From: Patescibacteria group bacterium
Lineage (GTDB): Bacteria > Patescibacteriota > Microgenomatia > UBA1400 > MFAQ01
Assembly (NCBI GenBank): GCA_018817845.1
Contig: JAHITH010000057.1
Location: 1-21,360 of the forward strand
Reading direction: 5' to 3'
DNA: 21,360 nucleotides
The notes under the pieces were generated by a model, which was given only the letters and a program-made list of their open reading frames with translations, did not search any database and had not been told where the DNA came from. The position numbers and the translations under genes are program-made. Of the stretch, positions 1 to 7,130 are shown in pieces. Numbering within the stretch: position 1 is the first letter of the stretch; every line of letters begins with the position of its first letter.

Positions 1-222
1 ATTGATGAGGGTAAGGGTGAGGTTTTTATTGATGGTGAGACAAGGCAGATAAAAGATGGGTTTGCGGTGGTGGTGCCGGCGGGGAGCGAGCATAATATTG
101 TTAATACTGGAGAGGTAGATTTGAAGTTATATACAGTTTATTCACCCCCAAACCACCCAGAGGGGACGATTCATGAAACTTATGAAGAGGCCATGGAGGC
201 AGAGGAGCAAGAACATAAATGA
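1..222 (+). CDS. Cupin-domain protein, C-terminal part
   Basis: The frame is open from base 1 to a TGA at 220-222, giving 73 residues without a start, so the gene begins outside the window. Visible cupin features are a glycine turn followed by VFIDGE, then VVVPAGSEHNIVNTG, the second cupin motif (PxG..H..N), and a tail rich in Glu. The family is a small beta-barrel of about 110-130 residues that often binds a metal; the first half with the metal histidines is missing here. The ending LYTVYSPPNHPEGTIH is typical of stand-alone small cupins of unknown substrate. It overlaps the next gene by 4 nt (ATGA at 219-222), so the two are probably co-translated. Confidence 0.85.
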   Translation: MDEGKGEVFIDGETRQIKDGFAVVVPAGSEHNIVNTGEVDLKLYTVYSPPNHPEGTIHETYEEAMEAEEQEHK

Positions 223-719
223 AGATTAAGATTTTTAAGCACAATCCGTTGTTCAAAAATAAATTACTTCTTATTTTTAAACAATATCCAGAAATATTTT
301 TTGACGGTGATTTGAAGACGATTAAACGTCGTCTTGGGCAAGTTTTTGAACCAATTTATCCAAAGTTTTATGCTGAGATTGATGGCCAGCCAGTTGGTTT
401 TATTAGTTACTTTAAGAGAGATTCAAGTGAGATTTGGTTTCTAAGTTGGTTTGCAGTTGACAAGTTTTGGCAGAATCAGGGTATCGGTAAAAAACTGATG
501 GCTTATGTTGAAAAACAGATTGCTAAGTCCCCAATTTCCCGAATATGTATTGAAACAGTTTGGGCTGATAATGAAGTCGTTAGGAAAACAAATGCTTTTT
601 ATGAAAAGTGCGGTTATCAACGAGTTGGTCTTATACCTGATTACTATGGCAAGCAGGGTTCAAAAGCATTTTATTATAAAGATTTGGGTACTGTTAAGCT
701 ATCAAAGAAAGATAAATAA
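219..719 (+). CDS. GNAT-family N-acetyltransferase
   Basis: A 166-residue protein with the GNAT acetyl-CoA-binding core: a beta strand WFLSWFAVD followed by the motif A loop QNQGIGKKL (Q-x-x-G-x-G) at about residues 86-94, and the C-terminal NAFYEKCGYQRVG segment (about 125-137) typical of the fold. The family moves an acetyl group from acetyl-CoA to an amine; the substrate cannot be read from the sequence. The ATG overlaps the stop of the cupin gene, which fixes the start. A remnant antitoxin gene follows after 3 nt. GNAT proteins can also be toxins paired with ribbon-helix-helix antitoxins, but here the order is reversed relative to the usual pair, so an ordinary acetyltransferase is more likely. 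Confidence 0.88.
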   Translation: MKIKIFKHNPLFKNKLLLIFKQYPEIFFDGDLKTIKRRLGQVFEPIYPKFYAEIDGQPVGFISYFKRDSSEIWFLSWFAVDKFWQNQGIGKKLMAYVEKQIAKSPISRICIETVWADNEVVRKTNAFYEKCGYQRVGLIPDYYGKQGSKAFYYKDLGTVKLSKKDK

Positions 720-722
720 ATT

Positions 723-887
723 ATGAAAAAAATAAAATTGGATAATCAAGAGATGAAATTTGAAAAAGCTTTAGAGAAAGGTGATTTTGTTAAAGTGAAG
801 GCGAAGAAAAATAATATACCTTATCAGACGCTACTTAATTCTTTAATTCATCAATTTGCGGATGATCGAATGGTGGTGCAGATTTAA
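723..887 (+). CDS. Shortened ribbon-helix-helix (CopG/BrnA-like) antitoxin remnant
   Basis: A 54-residue frame beginning MKKIKLDNQEMKFEKALEKG and ending near IPYQTLLNSLIHQFADDRM. From family knowledge, the full antitoxins (about 85-95 residues) have an N-terminal segment like this one, then a linker and a beta strand of the type INIRIS, then a helix ending in GIPYQTLI-S-LHKY. Here the N-terminal part runs directly into the C-terminal part, so about 30 residues, including the DNA-contacting strand, appear to be deleted in frame. No RelE/BrnT-like toxin lies beside it. The last 53 nt overlap the end of lspA on the other strand. Probably a decayed gene, though the frame is intact. Confidence 0.6.
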   Translation: MKKIKLDNQEMKFEKALEKGDFVKVKAKKNNIPYQTLLNSLIHQFADDRMVVQI

Positions 888-1224
888 GGTTTTTGGTGGT
901 GGGGATGGTGAGTAGGAGACCTGTGGTAATGTAGACGTCGGCCAGATTGAAGACGGAGTGGGGGAAGAAGGGAAGATAAATCCAGTCGATGACGTAGCCA
1001 AGAGTAAGGCGATCGAAAAAGTTACTAAGGCCGCCGATGAGTATGAGCAGGAGACTAAGTTTGGGGTTTTTTGCAAACCAGAGAGACAAAAGAAGTAAGA
1101 AAACGATAGAGATGGGAATAATAAATGGAATACTGGGGTTTTGTTGATGGGGTAGGTTTTGCCAGACCACAAGTTTTTTGGTGGTTTGGTCGAGAATGAA
1201 AAGAAGAGAAAATACTTTGATCAT
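835..1224 (-). CDS. lspA: Lipoprotein signal peptidase (signal peptidase II), short form
   Basis: A 129-residue membrane protein with four hydrophobic segments. LspA removes the signal peptide of diacylglyceryl-modified prolipoproteins at the membrane. Signature motifs are present in order: DQTTK (12-16), an N-P-S-I-P-F segment in place of the usual NxGxAF (29-34), GGLSNFFDRL with catalytic D71, and VFNLAD with catalytic D96. It is shorter than the usual 150-170 residues because the extracytoplasmic stretch between the first two motifs is only about 12 residues. The last 16 or so residues are read antisense through the neighbouring antitoxin remnant, so the polar tail may be accidental. It lies 10 nt downstream of ung and is probably co-transcribed with it. 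Confidence 0.85.
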   Translation of the reverse strand: MIKVFSLLFILDQTTKKLVVWQNLPHQQNPSIPFIIPISIVFLLLLSLWFAKNPKLSLLLILIGGLSNFFDRLTLGYVIDWIYLPFFPHSVFNLADVYITTGLLLTIPTTKNLKSAPPFDHPQIDELKN

Positions 1225-1234
1225 AGATTAGATG

Positions 1235-1897
1235 TTACCAGTTGATGGGTTCTTGGCCGTTTAAGAGAAGGTAGGTGTTGGTTTGAGAAAAATGTTGGCA
1301 GCCGAAAAAACCAGAGTGGGCGGAGAGAGGTGAGGGGTGGGGTGCTTCTAGAATCAGGTGTTTATTGCGGTCTATATTTATACCTTTTTGTTTGGCGTAG
1401 TTACCCCAGAGCATAAAGATTATTCCTGTTTTTTTGTCTGATATATTTTTTATAACGGTATCGGTGAATTCTTCCCAGCCTTGGTTTTGGTGAGAGCCAG
1501 CTTGGTGAGCCCTGACGGTGAGGGTAGCGTTTAGAAGCAAGACTCCTTGTTTGGCCCAGTGAGTTAGATTGCCAGAGGTATCTGTTGTTTTGCCGATGTC
1601 GTTAACAATTTCTTTGTAGATGTTTTGTAGGGATGGTGGCGGTTTGGTGGGCGGAAGGACGGAAAACGAAAGGCCGTGAGCTTGGTTGGTACCGTGGTAG
1701 GGGTCTTGGCCTAAAATGACCACCTTGACCTTATTAAACGGAGTGGAGTTGAAGGCGTTGAAGATGAATTTGGCGGGTGGATAAACGTGACAAGAGTTGT
1801 ATTCGTTTTTGACAAAGTCAGTTAGGGTTTTGAAATATGGTTTGGTGAATTCTGGTTTTAGAATCTTTTTCCATGAGGGTTCAATTTTTACATTCAT
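1235..1897 (-). CDS. ung: Uracil-DNA glycosylase, family 1
   Basis: A 220-residue protein of normal length for family 1 UDG, which removes uracil from DNA to start base-excision repair. The water-activating loop GQDPYHG and the following AHGLSFSV segment lie at about residues 63-80, a serine/proline loop TKPPPSLQNIY follows, and the DNA-intercalation loop HPSPLSAHSGFFGC is near residue 187. All key family residues (the Asp and Tyr of GQDPYH, the His of HPSPLS) are present, so it should be active. Its ATG overlaps the TGA of the upstream transporter (1894-1897), so the two are probably translated from one leftward mRNA that continues into lspA. Confidence 0.96.
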   Translation of the reverse strand: MNVKIEPSWKKILKPEFTKPYFKTLTDFVKNEYNSCHVYPPAKFIFNAFNSTPFNKVKVVILGQDPYHGTNQAHGLSFSVLPPTKPPPSLQNIYKEIVNDIGKTTDTSGNLTHWAKQGVLLLNATLTVRAHQAGSHQNQGWEEFTDTVIKNISDKKTGIIFMLWGNYAKQKGINIDRNKHLILEAPHPSPLSAHSGFFGCQHFSQTNTYLLLNGQEPINW

Positions 1898-3249
1898 ATA
1901 TATGAGAGGAGGGTTTGGAGGCAGAAGTAGCCAAGGAATATAAAGGAGGAGATGAGAATAAGGTTGCGGATGGGGTGGGGGCGGAGGGGTTGGGGGAGGC
2001 GGAAATTATTTAGGTAAAGCAAGATGCCCGTATAGATGAACATGGCGAAGGCGTTTAGAGTGGCACCTAGAATAATTAGTTGTTGGGGTTGGTTGAAACC
2101 TAAAGAGAAAACGGCAATGCCGAAAACTATCTGTAACCAAAGAGCTAAAAAGTAAGTTTTGCTTAAGTTGCCTGGCTTCTTCTTTAGTAGATGGGTGTTT
2201 TCGGAAATGATTCTGCTGGTGGAGTCTAGAACGCCTAACTGGGTAGACAAGAGCATTAGTCCGGTTAAGCCTAAAAATGTGGAACCGATTATAGGGAGGG
2301 TTTTTTGGCTTATGGTAGATGCTTGATTGAAGAGGAAGTTTAAGCCTTCTTGGTTATTACTGCTTTTACCGGCGGTGACGAAGGCTAAAAGACCAAGGGT
2401 AAGCATGGTTAAAAGTCCTAGAAACCAGAAGACTATTAAGTGTTCTTGGTTTATAAGGCGCCACCATTTTTTAAAATTGGCAAGATTTTGGGTGGTTAAG
2501 GGAAAGGTGGTGCCGGAAAGAGAGATGTTCTTAGTGGATCTGATGTTGGTGATTTTATCGGCGAAATGACCCATGCCGTAACCCTTGTCTCTTATGTAAA
2601 ATGACTGGGCTAGATTTAGATTGCCGCCAGCGCCAGAGTAGGCTAGAGCACCCAAGAAAGTGCCAAGAGAGATACCGACCGGGAGAAATAGATAGTTATT
2701 TCCTTGACCAATTAGGCCTTGGGCTAGGGCGACTAAGTCTTGAGAGTTTGATAGATAAAGGGTGAGGACAATGATAAAAGGAACTCCGACCATGATGAGA
2801 ATTTTTTGTAAACTTTCGGTTGTTTTATAAATGCTTTTACCAAAAGAAAGAATAAGTCCGATTAATATAAAGATGATGGTGGCGATAATCTCTGGACTAT
2901 TTAGTCCTGTAACTTTGGAGATGGCGGTGGCTCCGGCCAAACCTATGCCTGGCCAGCCAAAGCTGATGAAGGTAGAAAAGATAAACCAGATTGGTAGCCA
3001 ACGAAGAAGCTTTTTAAAGCCCACGAAAACACTCTCGCCATAAATTAGGGCGTAGCGTTCTATTTCCATATTGATGAAGAACTGGATGGTAATACCTATA
3101 ACCATGCCCCAGACTAGCCCCAGTCCGTAGATAGAGGTAAGGAGGGGCCAGAGAATAATTTCGCCGCTACCTAAGCCTAGGCCTAATAAAATAAAGCTGG
3201 GGCCAATGAGTTTTTTTAAAGATGGGGGTGGGGGAAGGTTTTTAAGCAT
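1894..3249 (-). CDS. Nramp-related membrane transporter lacking canonical metal motifs
   Basis: A 451-residue protein with about eleven hydrophobic segments. The N-terminal segment GPSFILLGLGLGSGEIILWP (about 16-35) aligns by position with the first helix of Nramp (SLC11) metal transporters, but the DPGN signature is replaced by GSGE. The segment that should correspond to the sixth helix reads ALAYSGAGGNLNLAQSF in place of the usual MPH-containing sequence. The Nramp fold is therefore likely, while Mn/Fe transport is not supported because the metal-binding Asp, Asn and Met are absent. It begins a leftward operon with ung and lspA and is divergent from the mutase-like gene; the two starts are 26 nt apart. 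Substrate unknown. Confidence 0.75.
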   Translation of the reverse strand: MLKNLPPPPSLKKLIGPSFILLGLGLGSGEIILWPLLTSIYGLGLVWGMVIGITIQFFINMEIERYALIYGESVFVGFKKLLRWLPIWFIFSTFISFGWPGIGLAGATAISKVTGLNSPEIIATIIFILIGLILSFGKSIYKTTESLQKILIMVGVPFIIVLTLYLSNSQDLVALAQGLIGQGNNYLFLPVGISLGTFLGALAYSGAGGNLNLAQSFYIRDKGYGMGHFADKITNIRSTKNISLSGTTFPLTTQNLANFKKWWRLINQEHLIVFWFLGLLTMLTLGLLAFVTAGKSSNNQEGLNFLFNQASTISQKTLPIIGSTFLGLTGLMLLSTQLGVLDSTSRIISENTHLLKKKPGNLSKTYFLALWLQIVFGIAVFSLGFNQPQQLIILGATLNAFAMFIYTGILLYLNNFRLPQPLRPHPIRNLILISSFIFLGYFCLQTLLSYI

Positions 3250-3275
3250 GATAGTTAGAGTATATAATAGAGTTT
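3250..3275. promoter_or_regulatory. Divergent promoter with overlapping -10 boxes
   Basis: Only 26 nt separate two divergent start codons. On the + strand a perfect TATAAT (3263-3268) ends 7 nt before the ATG at 3276. On the - strand TATACT is read from 3264 down to 3259, ending 9 nt before the ATG at 3249. The two boxes share bases. No good -35 box is visible for the + promoter. Transcription would start at or within a few bases of each ATG, leaving no room for a ribosome-binding site. Confidence 0.6.
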
Positions 3276-3962
3276 ATGAATACGGATGAGGTAGTTAGGT
3301 TGACGGTGTCGGCTTTGAAGTCTTTGATCAAACCTGGTGGGACTAAGAAGAAACTGCCTAAGATCGAAAGCAAGAAGTATCCGGAGATTTATGTGTTTAG
3401 ACACGGAGAGACTTTTGACAATAGAAACAGAGTATTTTCTGGCTGGAGAGATTCAAAAATAACTGAAGTTGGTAAAAAACAGGCAAGAGTGTTGGGGGAG
3501 AAACTACGAGAGAAAGAGATTGATGTGTGTATTACTTCACGGCTATCTAGATCCATTGATACGGCTAAGATTGCCTTGAAAGGTAAAAAGGTTAAGTTTG
3601 AGGTTGATGATAGGGTAATAGAGCGGGATTATGGAAAATTGAGTGGTACAAGTAAGATTAAAAACTTGGAAGACGATCCGGTGAAAGCGGTTAAGTATAG
3701 GCGGTTTTACGATTTTGCACCACCAAAAGGAGAGAGTATGAAGATGGTGAAAGGGCGGGTGTTTGAGTTTTGTGATGAGTTGGTGAAACGAGTGAGAAAG
3801 ACGGGGGAGAATGTGGCTATTTCTTGCCATGGAAACAGCATGAAGATGATAAGGTATTATTTTGAGAAACTTAAATTAATAGATGTGTTGGTGCAGGAAA
3901 ATCCGTTGGGGACAGATTACACAGAGTATGTGGTAACGCCTAAGGAAGTTAAGGTGTTGTGA
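3276..3962 (+). CDS. Phosphoglycerate mutase-like histidine phosphatase
   Basis: A 228-residue protein of the histidine phosphatase superfamily. After about 36 leading residues comes the phospho-acceptor motif FRHGET with H43, then a segment VFSGWRDSKITEVG that resembles the FTGW-D-LSE-G segment of 2,3-bisphosphoglycerate-dependent phosphoglycerate mutase. E116 in ERDYGKLSG matches the acid of that family, and H185 lies in SCHGNSMKMI. PKGESMKMVKGRV also matches the mutase family. It may be the glycolytic mutase (GpmA type), though a general phosphatase is possible. The ATG at 3276 is 7 nt from a perfect -10 box. The end overlaps the convergent gene by 14 nt. Confidence 0.82.
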   Translation: MNTDEVVRLTVSALKSLIKPGGTKKKLPKIESKKYPEIYVFRHGETFDNRNRVFSGWRDSKITEVGKKQARVLGEKLREKEIDVCITSRLSRSIDTAKIALKGKKVKFEVDDRVIERDYGKLSGTSKIKNLEDDPVKAVKYRRFYDFAPPKGESMKMVKGRVFEFCDELVKRVRKTGENVAISCHGNSMKMIRYYFEKLKLIDVLVQENPLGTDYTEYVVTPKEVKVL

Positions 3963-4380
3963 AGTTGTGGTCGTTGGTGGTGATTGGGTCTTGGTTGACT
4001 GGGTTAAGAGTAAGGTTGAAGGTGTAGTTTGTTTGTGGCTTTAAGTTTTCTAAGGTAATTGCGTGAGAGGTTTGGGGATCATCTGAGACAGAAAGGACGG
4101 TCCTTTCTGTGGGGGAGATGAGATTTAGTTGGCTGGTGACTGGTATCTTGGTGGAGAAAGAAATAACTACTTGGTTTGATGAGATGGGGGTAATTAAGGG
4201 TGTGGTGTAGACGGTATCCGCCTTGATTTGAGTTTCTTGATTGTTTTTTACTTGTTTTAGGGTGAGAGGAATAATGGATACGGCAGTTAAAAGTGTAAGA
4301 CTTAAAAGAAGGGTGGAAAGAATGGCCTTGGTAGGGGTGTCCCAATAGCGGCGATTTTCTATTGATTTGCTCATAGTCAT
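3949..4380 (-). CDS. Small membrane-anchored protein with a fibronectin-III-like region
   Basis: A 143-residue protein of unknown role. It has a polar start, one hydrophobic helix at about residues 19-40 (ILSTLLLSLTLLTAVSIIPL) and a Thr/Ser/Asn-rich extracytoplasmic part with alternating strands. The segment ITLENLKPQTNYTFNLTL resembles the L-x-P-x-T-x-Y strand of fibronectin type III domains, so a short beta-sandwich outside the membrane is plausible. An internal ATG two codons downstream is an alternative start. It is convergent with the mutase-like gene and its start lies only 24 nt from the divergent RRM gene. Confidence 0.65.
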   Translation of the reverse strand: MTMSKSIENRRYWDTPTKAILSTLLLSLTLLTAVSIIPLTLKQVKNNQETQIKADTVYTTPLITPISSNQVVISFSTKIPVTSQLNLISPTERTVLSVSDDPQTSHAITLENLKPQTNYTFNLTLNPVNQDPITTNDHNFTTP

Positions 4381-4391
4381 GGTAAATATTG

Positions 4392-4397
4392 TATCAT
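4392..4397 (+). promoter_or_regulatory. -10 box of the RRM gene
   Basis: TATCAT matches the -10 consensus at 5 of 6 bases and ends 7 nt before the ATG at 4405, which would put the first transcribed base at the start codon. No convincing -35 box is seen at 17 nt upstream. Confidence 0.45.
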
Positions 4398-4404
4398 TAA
4401 AGAG

Positions 4405-4695
4405 ATGAATTCTAGTAATGGAGATGTGGGGACACGATTGTATGTTGGTAACTTGCCGTATTCTATGCGTACGCCTGATTTGTTTAAGCTATTTTCTGAA
4501 TATGGTGAGATTGTGGATGCAGTGGTAATGATGGAGGGTGACAATAAGGATAGAAGTAGAGGTTTTGGTTTTGTAACTATGAAGGAAGTGGCGGATGCTG
4601 AAAAGGCTGTACTGGCTGTAAATGGAAAAGAAATTTTAGGTAGAGAGATGATTTGTAATGTTGCTAAGCCACGAGAACCAAGGTTTGATTTTTGA
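4405..4695 (+). CDS. Single-RRM RNA-binding protein
   Basis: A 96-residue protein made almost entirely of one RNA recognition motif. RNP2 is RLYVGNLPY (about residues 10-18) and RNP1 is SRGFGFVTM (about 50-58); the order of strands and helices fits beta-alpha-beta-beta-alpha-beta, ending in EMICNVAKPRE. Such small RRM proteins occur in bacteria, notably cyanobacteria and many uncultured lineages, and bind single-stranded RNA, in some cases under cold stress. The precise RNA target is not visible. The ribonuclease gene that follows is only 14 nt away, so both may act on RNA, although that gene has its own possible -10 box. Confidence 0.93.
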   Translation: MNSSNGDVGTRLYVGNLPYSMRTPDLFKLFSEYGEIVDAVVMMEGDNKDRSRGFGFVTMKEVADAEKAVLAVNGKEILGREMICNVAKPREPRFDF

Positions 4696-4697
4696 TG

Positions 4698-4703
4698 TAA
4701 AAT
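4698..4703 (+). promoter_or_regulatory. Possible -10 box before the ribonuclease gene
   Basis: TAAAAT (5 of 6 consensus bases) begins 2 nt after the RRM stop codon and ends exactly 6 nt before the ATG at 4710. The spacing matches other promoters in this window. No -35 box is evident, and AT-rich DNA gives chance matches, so this is tentative. Confidence 0.3.
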
Positions 4704-4709
4704 TGGTGG

Positions 4710-6038
4710 ATGAAGATTAAGTTTTTAGGGGCGGCTGGAACAGTGACGGGGTCTTGTTATTGGTTGCAGGGAGATAATGGTGGGTTGGTGGTGGATATGG
4801 GAATGTTTCAGGGTTTGAATAGTAGAAAGTTGAACATGAAGACACCAGAGATTGACGTTGAAAAACTTAATGGAGTGGTGGTGACGCATGCGCATTTGGA
4901 TCATGGTGGTAGGTTGCCGTTGCTTATAAAAATGGGATATAAGGGTAAGGTGTACATGACGGCGGCAACTAGGGATTTATTAGAATTGTCCTTGCATGAT
5001 ACGGTGAAAATTAGTCAAGAATATAACAAAGATAGTTTGTTTGGGGAAGAGGAGGTAGAGCAGTTATTAAGTCAGGTGGAGCTTTTAGAAATTGGGGAAG
5101 AAAAAATCTTGGGGGAGTTTAAGGTTAGATTTTTAAGGGCCGGTCATATTTTGGGGGCGGTGAGTGTGATGGTAGAGGCAAAGGGGAAATCAGTTGTGTT
5201 TAGTGGAGATGTTGGTACGGGTGAGTCGCCTTTAATTTTGCCACCGGAACCGCCTGAAAAAGCGGATGTGGTAATTTTGGAGTCGACGTATGGAGATAGG
5301 TTGCACGAGGATGAGGATGAAGAAAAAATTTTAAGAGAGGAAATTGAAAAAGTGAGTAGAAATAAGGGAGTGTTGTTAATACCGGTGTTTTCGATTCAGA
5401 GGTCTCAGAGAATTTTGCATTTGTTGGATCATATTCAAAGACAGGGTGGGTTGCCTGGTGGGATGAAGGTTTATTTTGATAGCCCAATGGCGATTGAGGC
5501 TACTAAGATTTTTGGTAAGTATAGACAATATTATAGTAGGGAGTTGGCGGACCAGGCAAAGAAAGATGATCCGTTTAATTTTCCAGGTTTGGTGGTGACC
5601 AGACAGGCTTGGGAGAAGAAGATAATTAGAAAAGATAAAAAGGCAAAGATTATTGTGGCGGGAAGTGGAATGATGAGTGGAGGAAGAATAATGGGTCATG
5701 CTAAGGAGTATTTACCCAAGCCTAGTACTAGATTGTTGATTGTTGGCTATCAGGCCAAAGGGACGTTGGGGAGGGAGATTGTGGATGGGGAGAGGCGAGT
5801 AAGTATAGATGGAGTTAGGGTGGAGGTGAATGCTAAGATGAGACAGATTTATTCTATGAGTGCACACGCAGATCAGGAACAGTTGTTGAAGTGGTTGTCT
5901 AAGATTAAAGGGGTTAAAAAGGTGATACTGACTCATGGAGAAGATGAACCAAGGCGGGTTTTGGGCGAGAAGGTAAAAACCAGGTTTGGGTTAGAGGTTG
6001 ATAAGCCGATATTAGGTGAGGAAATAGAATATTTATGA
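4710..6038 (+). CDS. Metallo-beta-lactamase/beta-CASP ribonuclease (YSH1/RNA-specificity type)
   Basis: A 442-residue enzyme with a metallo-beta-lactamase fold: VTHAHLDHGGRLP carries the zinc motif HxHxDH (H60, H62, D64, H65), GHILGA and FSGDVGTGESPLI supply the next zinc ligands, and the beta-CASP insertion includes ESTYGDR, PVFSIQRSQ and the SGMMSGGRI segment. YSMSAHADQEQLLKWL and the late VILTHGE supply the last motifs. The family cleaves or trims RNA (CPSF73/YSH1-like), and in bacteria is grouped with RNA-processing exonucleases. All metal residues are present. The last 4 nt overlap the IMPDH-like gene. A diverged 52-nt piece of this gene recurs at 7079-7130. Confidence 0.93.
   Translation: MKIKFLGAAGTVTGSCYWLQGDNGGLVVDMGMFQGLNSRKLNMKTPEIDVEKLNGVVVTHAHLDHGGRLPLLIKMGYKGKVYMTAATRDLLELSLHDTVKISQEYNKDSLFGEEEVEQLLSQVELLEIGEEKILGEFKVRFLRAGHILGAVSVMVEAKGKSVVFSGDVGTGESPLILPPEPPEKADVVILESTYGDRLHEDEDEEKILREEIEKVSRNKGVLLIPVFSIQRSQRILHLLDHIQRQGGLPGGMKVYFDSPMAIEATKIFGKYRQYYSRELADQAKKDDPFNFPGLVVTRQAWEKKIIRKDKKAKIIVAGSGMMSGGRIMGHAKEYLPKPSTRLLIVGYQAKGTLGREIVDGERRVSIDGVRVEVNAKMRQIYSMSAHADQEQLLKWLSKIKGVKKVILTHGEDEPRRVLGEKVKTRFGLEVDKPILGEEIEYL
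5689..5740 (+). repeat. Source-like copy of a 52-nt repeat (partner at 7079-7130)
   Basis: This stretch of the beta-CASP ribonuclease gene, coding the segment [15 protein letters not shown], matches 7079-7130 at 44 of 52 aligned bases by my count, with no gaps and an offset of 1390 nt. Confidence 0.85.
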
Positions 6039-7081
6039 GGGAAATAAAATTGGCATTAAGTTATGATGATGTGTTGTTGGTGCCTAAGAGATCTAAAATT
6101 AATTCTAGGAGTGAGGTAGATTTGGGTTGGAATTTGGGAAAAATAAAGTTTAGTTTGCCAGTAATAGCTATTAATATGGATGCGGTGACGGGAGTAGAGA
6201 TGGCCATAGCTATGGGAAAGTTGGGCGGGTTAGCCATTTTACCCAGATTTGATAAATCAAAGATTCAGGCTGAGAAGATAGTGAAGATTAAAAAAGCTGG
6301 AGTGGCGGTGGCTGGAGCGATTGGAGTAACGACAGGTGAGTGGGAGAGATTAGAGATGATGGTTAAGGCGGGAGTGGATCATGTAAGTATTGATGTAGCT
6401 CATGGACAGATGGATAAGGTGTCGCAGTTAGTAAAGAAGATAAGAAAAACATACCCTGGTTTAAGTTTGTCTGCGGGAGTGGTGGGAACATATAGAGGGG
6501 CAAAAGATCTGTTTTTAGCTGGTGTGGATGTAGTGAGGGTAGGGGTTGGACCGGGGACGATCTGTACCACTAGAATTATGACTGGATGTGGAGTGCCACA
6601 GATAACGGCGGTGATGGAAGCTAGTAGAGCGGCAAGAGAAATGAAGAAGATGGTTTGGGCTGATGGAGGAACAAAGAATTCTGGAGATATTGTTAAGGGA
6701 TTGGCGGCTGGGGCGAGCGCGGTAATAGTAGGATCACAGTTGGCTGGTACAGATGAAGCACCTGGAAAGATGAGAATAGTTGGTGGTAAGCAGTATAAAG
6801 AATACAACGCTTCGACAAGTTTTACTGAAAAGAAAAACCAGTTAAAGAATAATGGAGGAGGTAAGAGTAAGTATTATGTAAAACACATTGAAGGAGTGGA
6901 GTCCTTGGTGCCGTATAAGGGAGCGGTTGAAGGGGTGGTGTCTAGACTAATGGCGGGGGTTAGGTCAGGATTTTCGTATTGTGGGGCGAGAAATATTGGG
7001 GAGTTGTGGGAGAAGCGGGAGTTTATAAGAATTACCGGAGCAGGAATGAGAGAAGGTGGAGCTCATGATGTAATTGTATAA
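6035..7081 (+). CDS. IMP dehydrogenase/GMP reductase family enzyme without CBS domains
   Basis: A 348-residue TIM-barrel enzyme of purine nucleotide metabolism. It opens with [13 protein letters not shown], has the catalytic loop [13 protein letters not shown] with Cys at about residue 177, then [19 protein letters not shown] for phosphate binding and a C-terminal [15 protein letters not shown] that looks more like IMPDH than GMP reductase. The pair of CBS domains normally inserted near residue 95 in IMPDH is absent, giving the length of GMP reductase. The Arg-Tyr dyad of the IMPDH flap is not obvious: the matching place reads [10 protein letters not shown]. So IMP dehydrogenase (GuaB) or GMP reductase (GuaC) cannot be decided from the sequence. 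It starts inside the ribonuclease stop (ATGA). Confidence 0.88.
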   Translation: MREIKLALSYDDVLLVPKRSKINSRSEVDLGWNLGKIKFSLPVIAINMDAVTGVEMAIAMGKLGGLAILPRFDKSKIQAEKIVKIKKAGVAVAGAIGVTTGEWERLEMMVKAGVDHVSIDVAHGQMDKVSQLVKKIRKTYPGLSLSAGVVGTYRGAKDLFLAGVDVVRVGVGPGTICTTRIMTGCGVPQITAVMEASRAAREMKKMVWADGGTKNSGDIVKGLAAGASAVIVGSQLAGTDEAPGKMRIVGGKQYKEYNASTSFTEKKNQLKNNGGGKSKYYVKHIEGVESLVPYKGAVEGVVSRLMAGVRSGFSYCGARNIGELWEKREFIRITGAGMREGGAHDVIV

Positions 7082-7130
7082 TGGGTCATGCTAAAGAATA
7101 TTTATCCAAGCCTAGCATAAGATTGTGGTT
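7079..7130 (+). pseudogene. Relic fragment of a beta-CASP ribonuclease gene
   Basis: From the stop codon of the IMPDH-like gene to the stop codon of vapC on the other strand, the DNA matches 5689-5740 at 44 of 52 bases. The reading frame from the ATG at 7081 gives [15 protein letters not shown], against [15 protein letters not shown] in the intact gene, then diverges and stops at 7174-7176. Several differences are silent third-base changes (AAG/AAA, GAG/GAA, AGT/AGC), as if the fragment evolved as coding DNA before it lost its context. It is probably what is left of a paralogue, or of a tandem duplication, mostly removed when the toxin-antitoxin module arrived. Confidence 0.65.

Noticed and set aside
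219..887. GNAT gene plus antitoxin remnant as a TacAT-type toxin-antitoxin pair
   Set aside because: The order is opposite to the usual antitoxin-first arrangement, the antitoxin resembles BrnA/CopG types that pair with RelE/BrnT toxins, and the GNAT protein looks like an ordinary acetyltransferase.
5200..5936. Long open frames antisense to the beta-CASP ribonuclease
   Set aside because: They mirror the coding bias of the true gene, show His/Pro/Ser-rich composition and have no domain.
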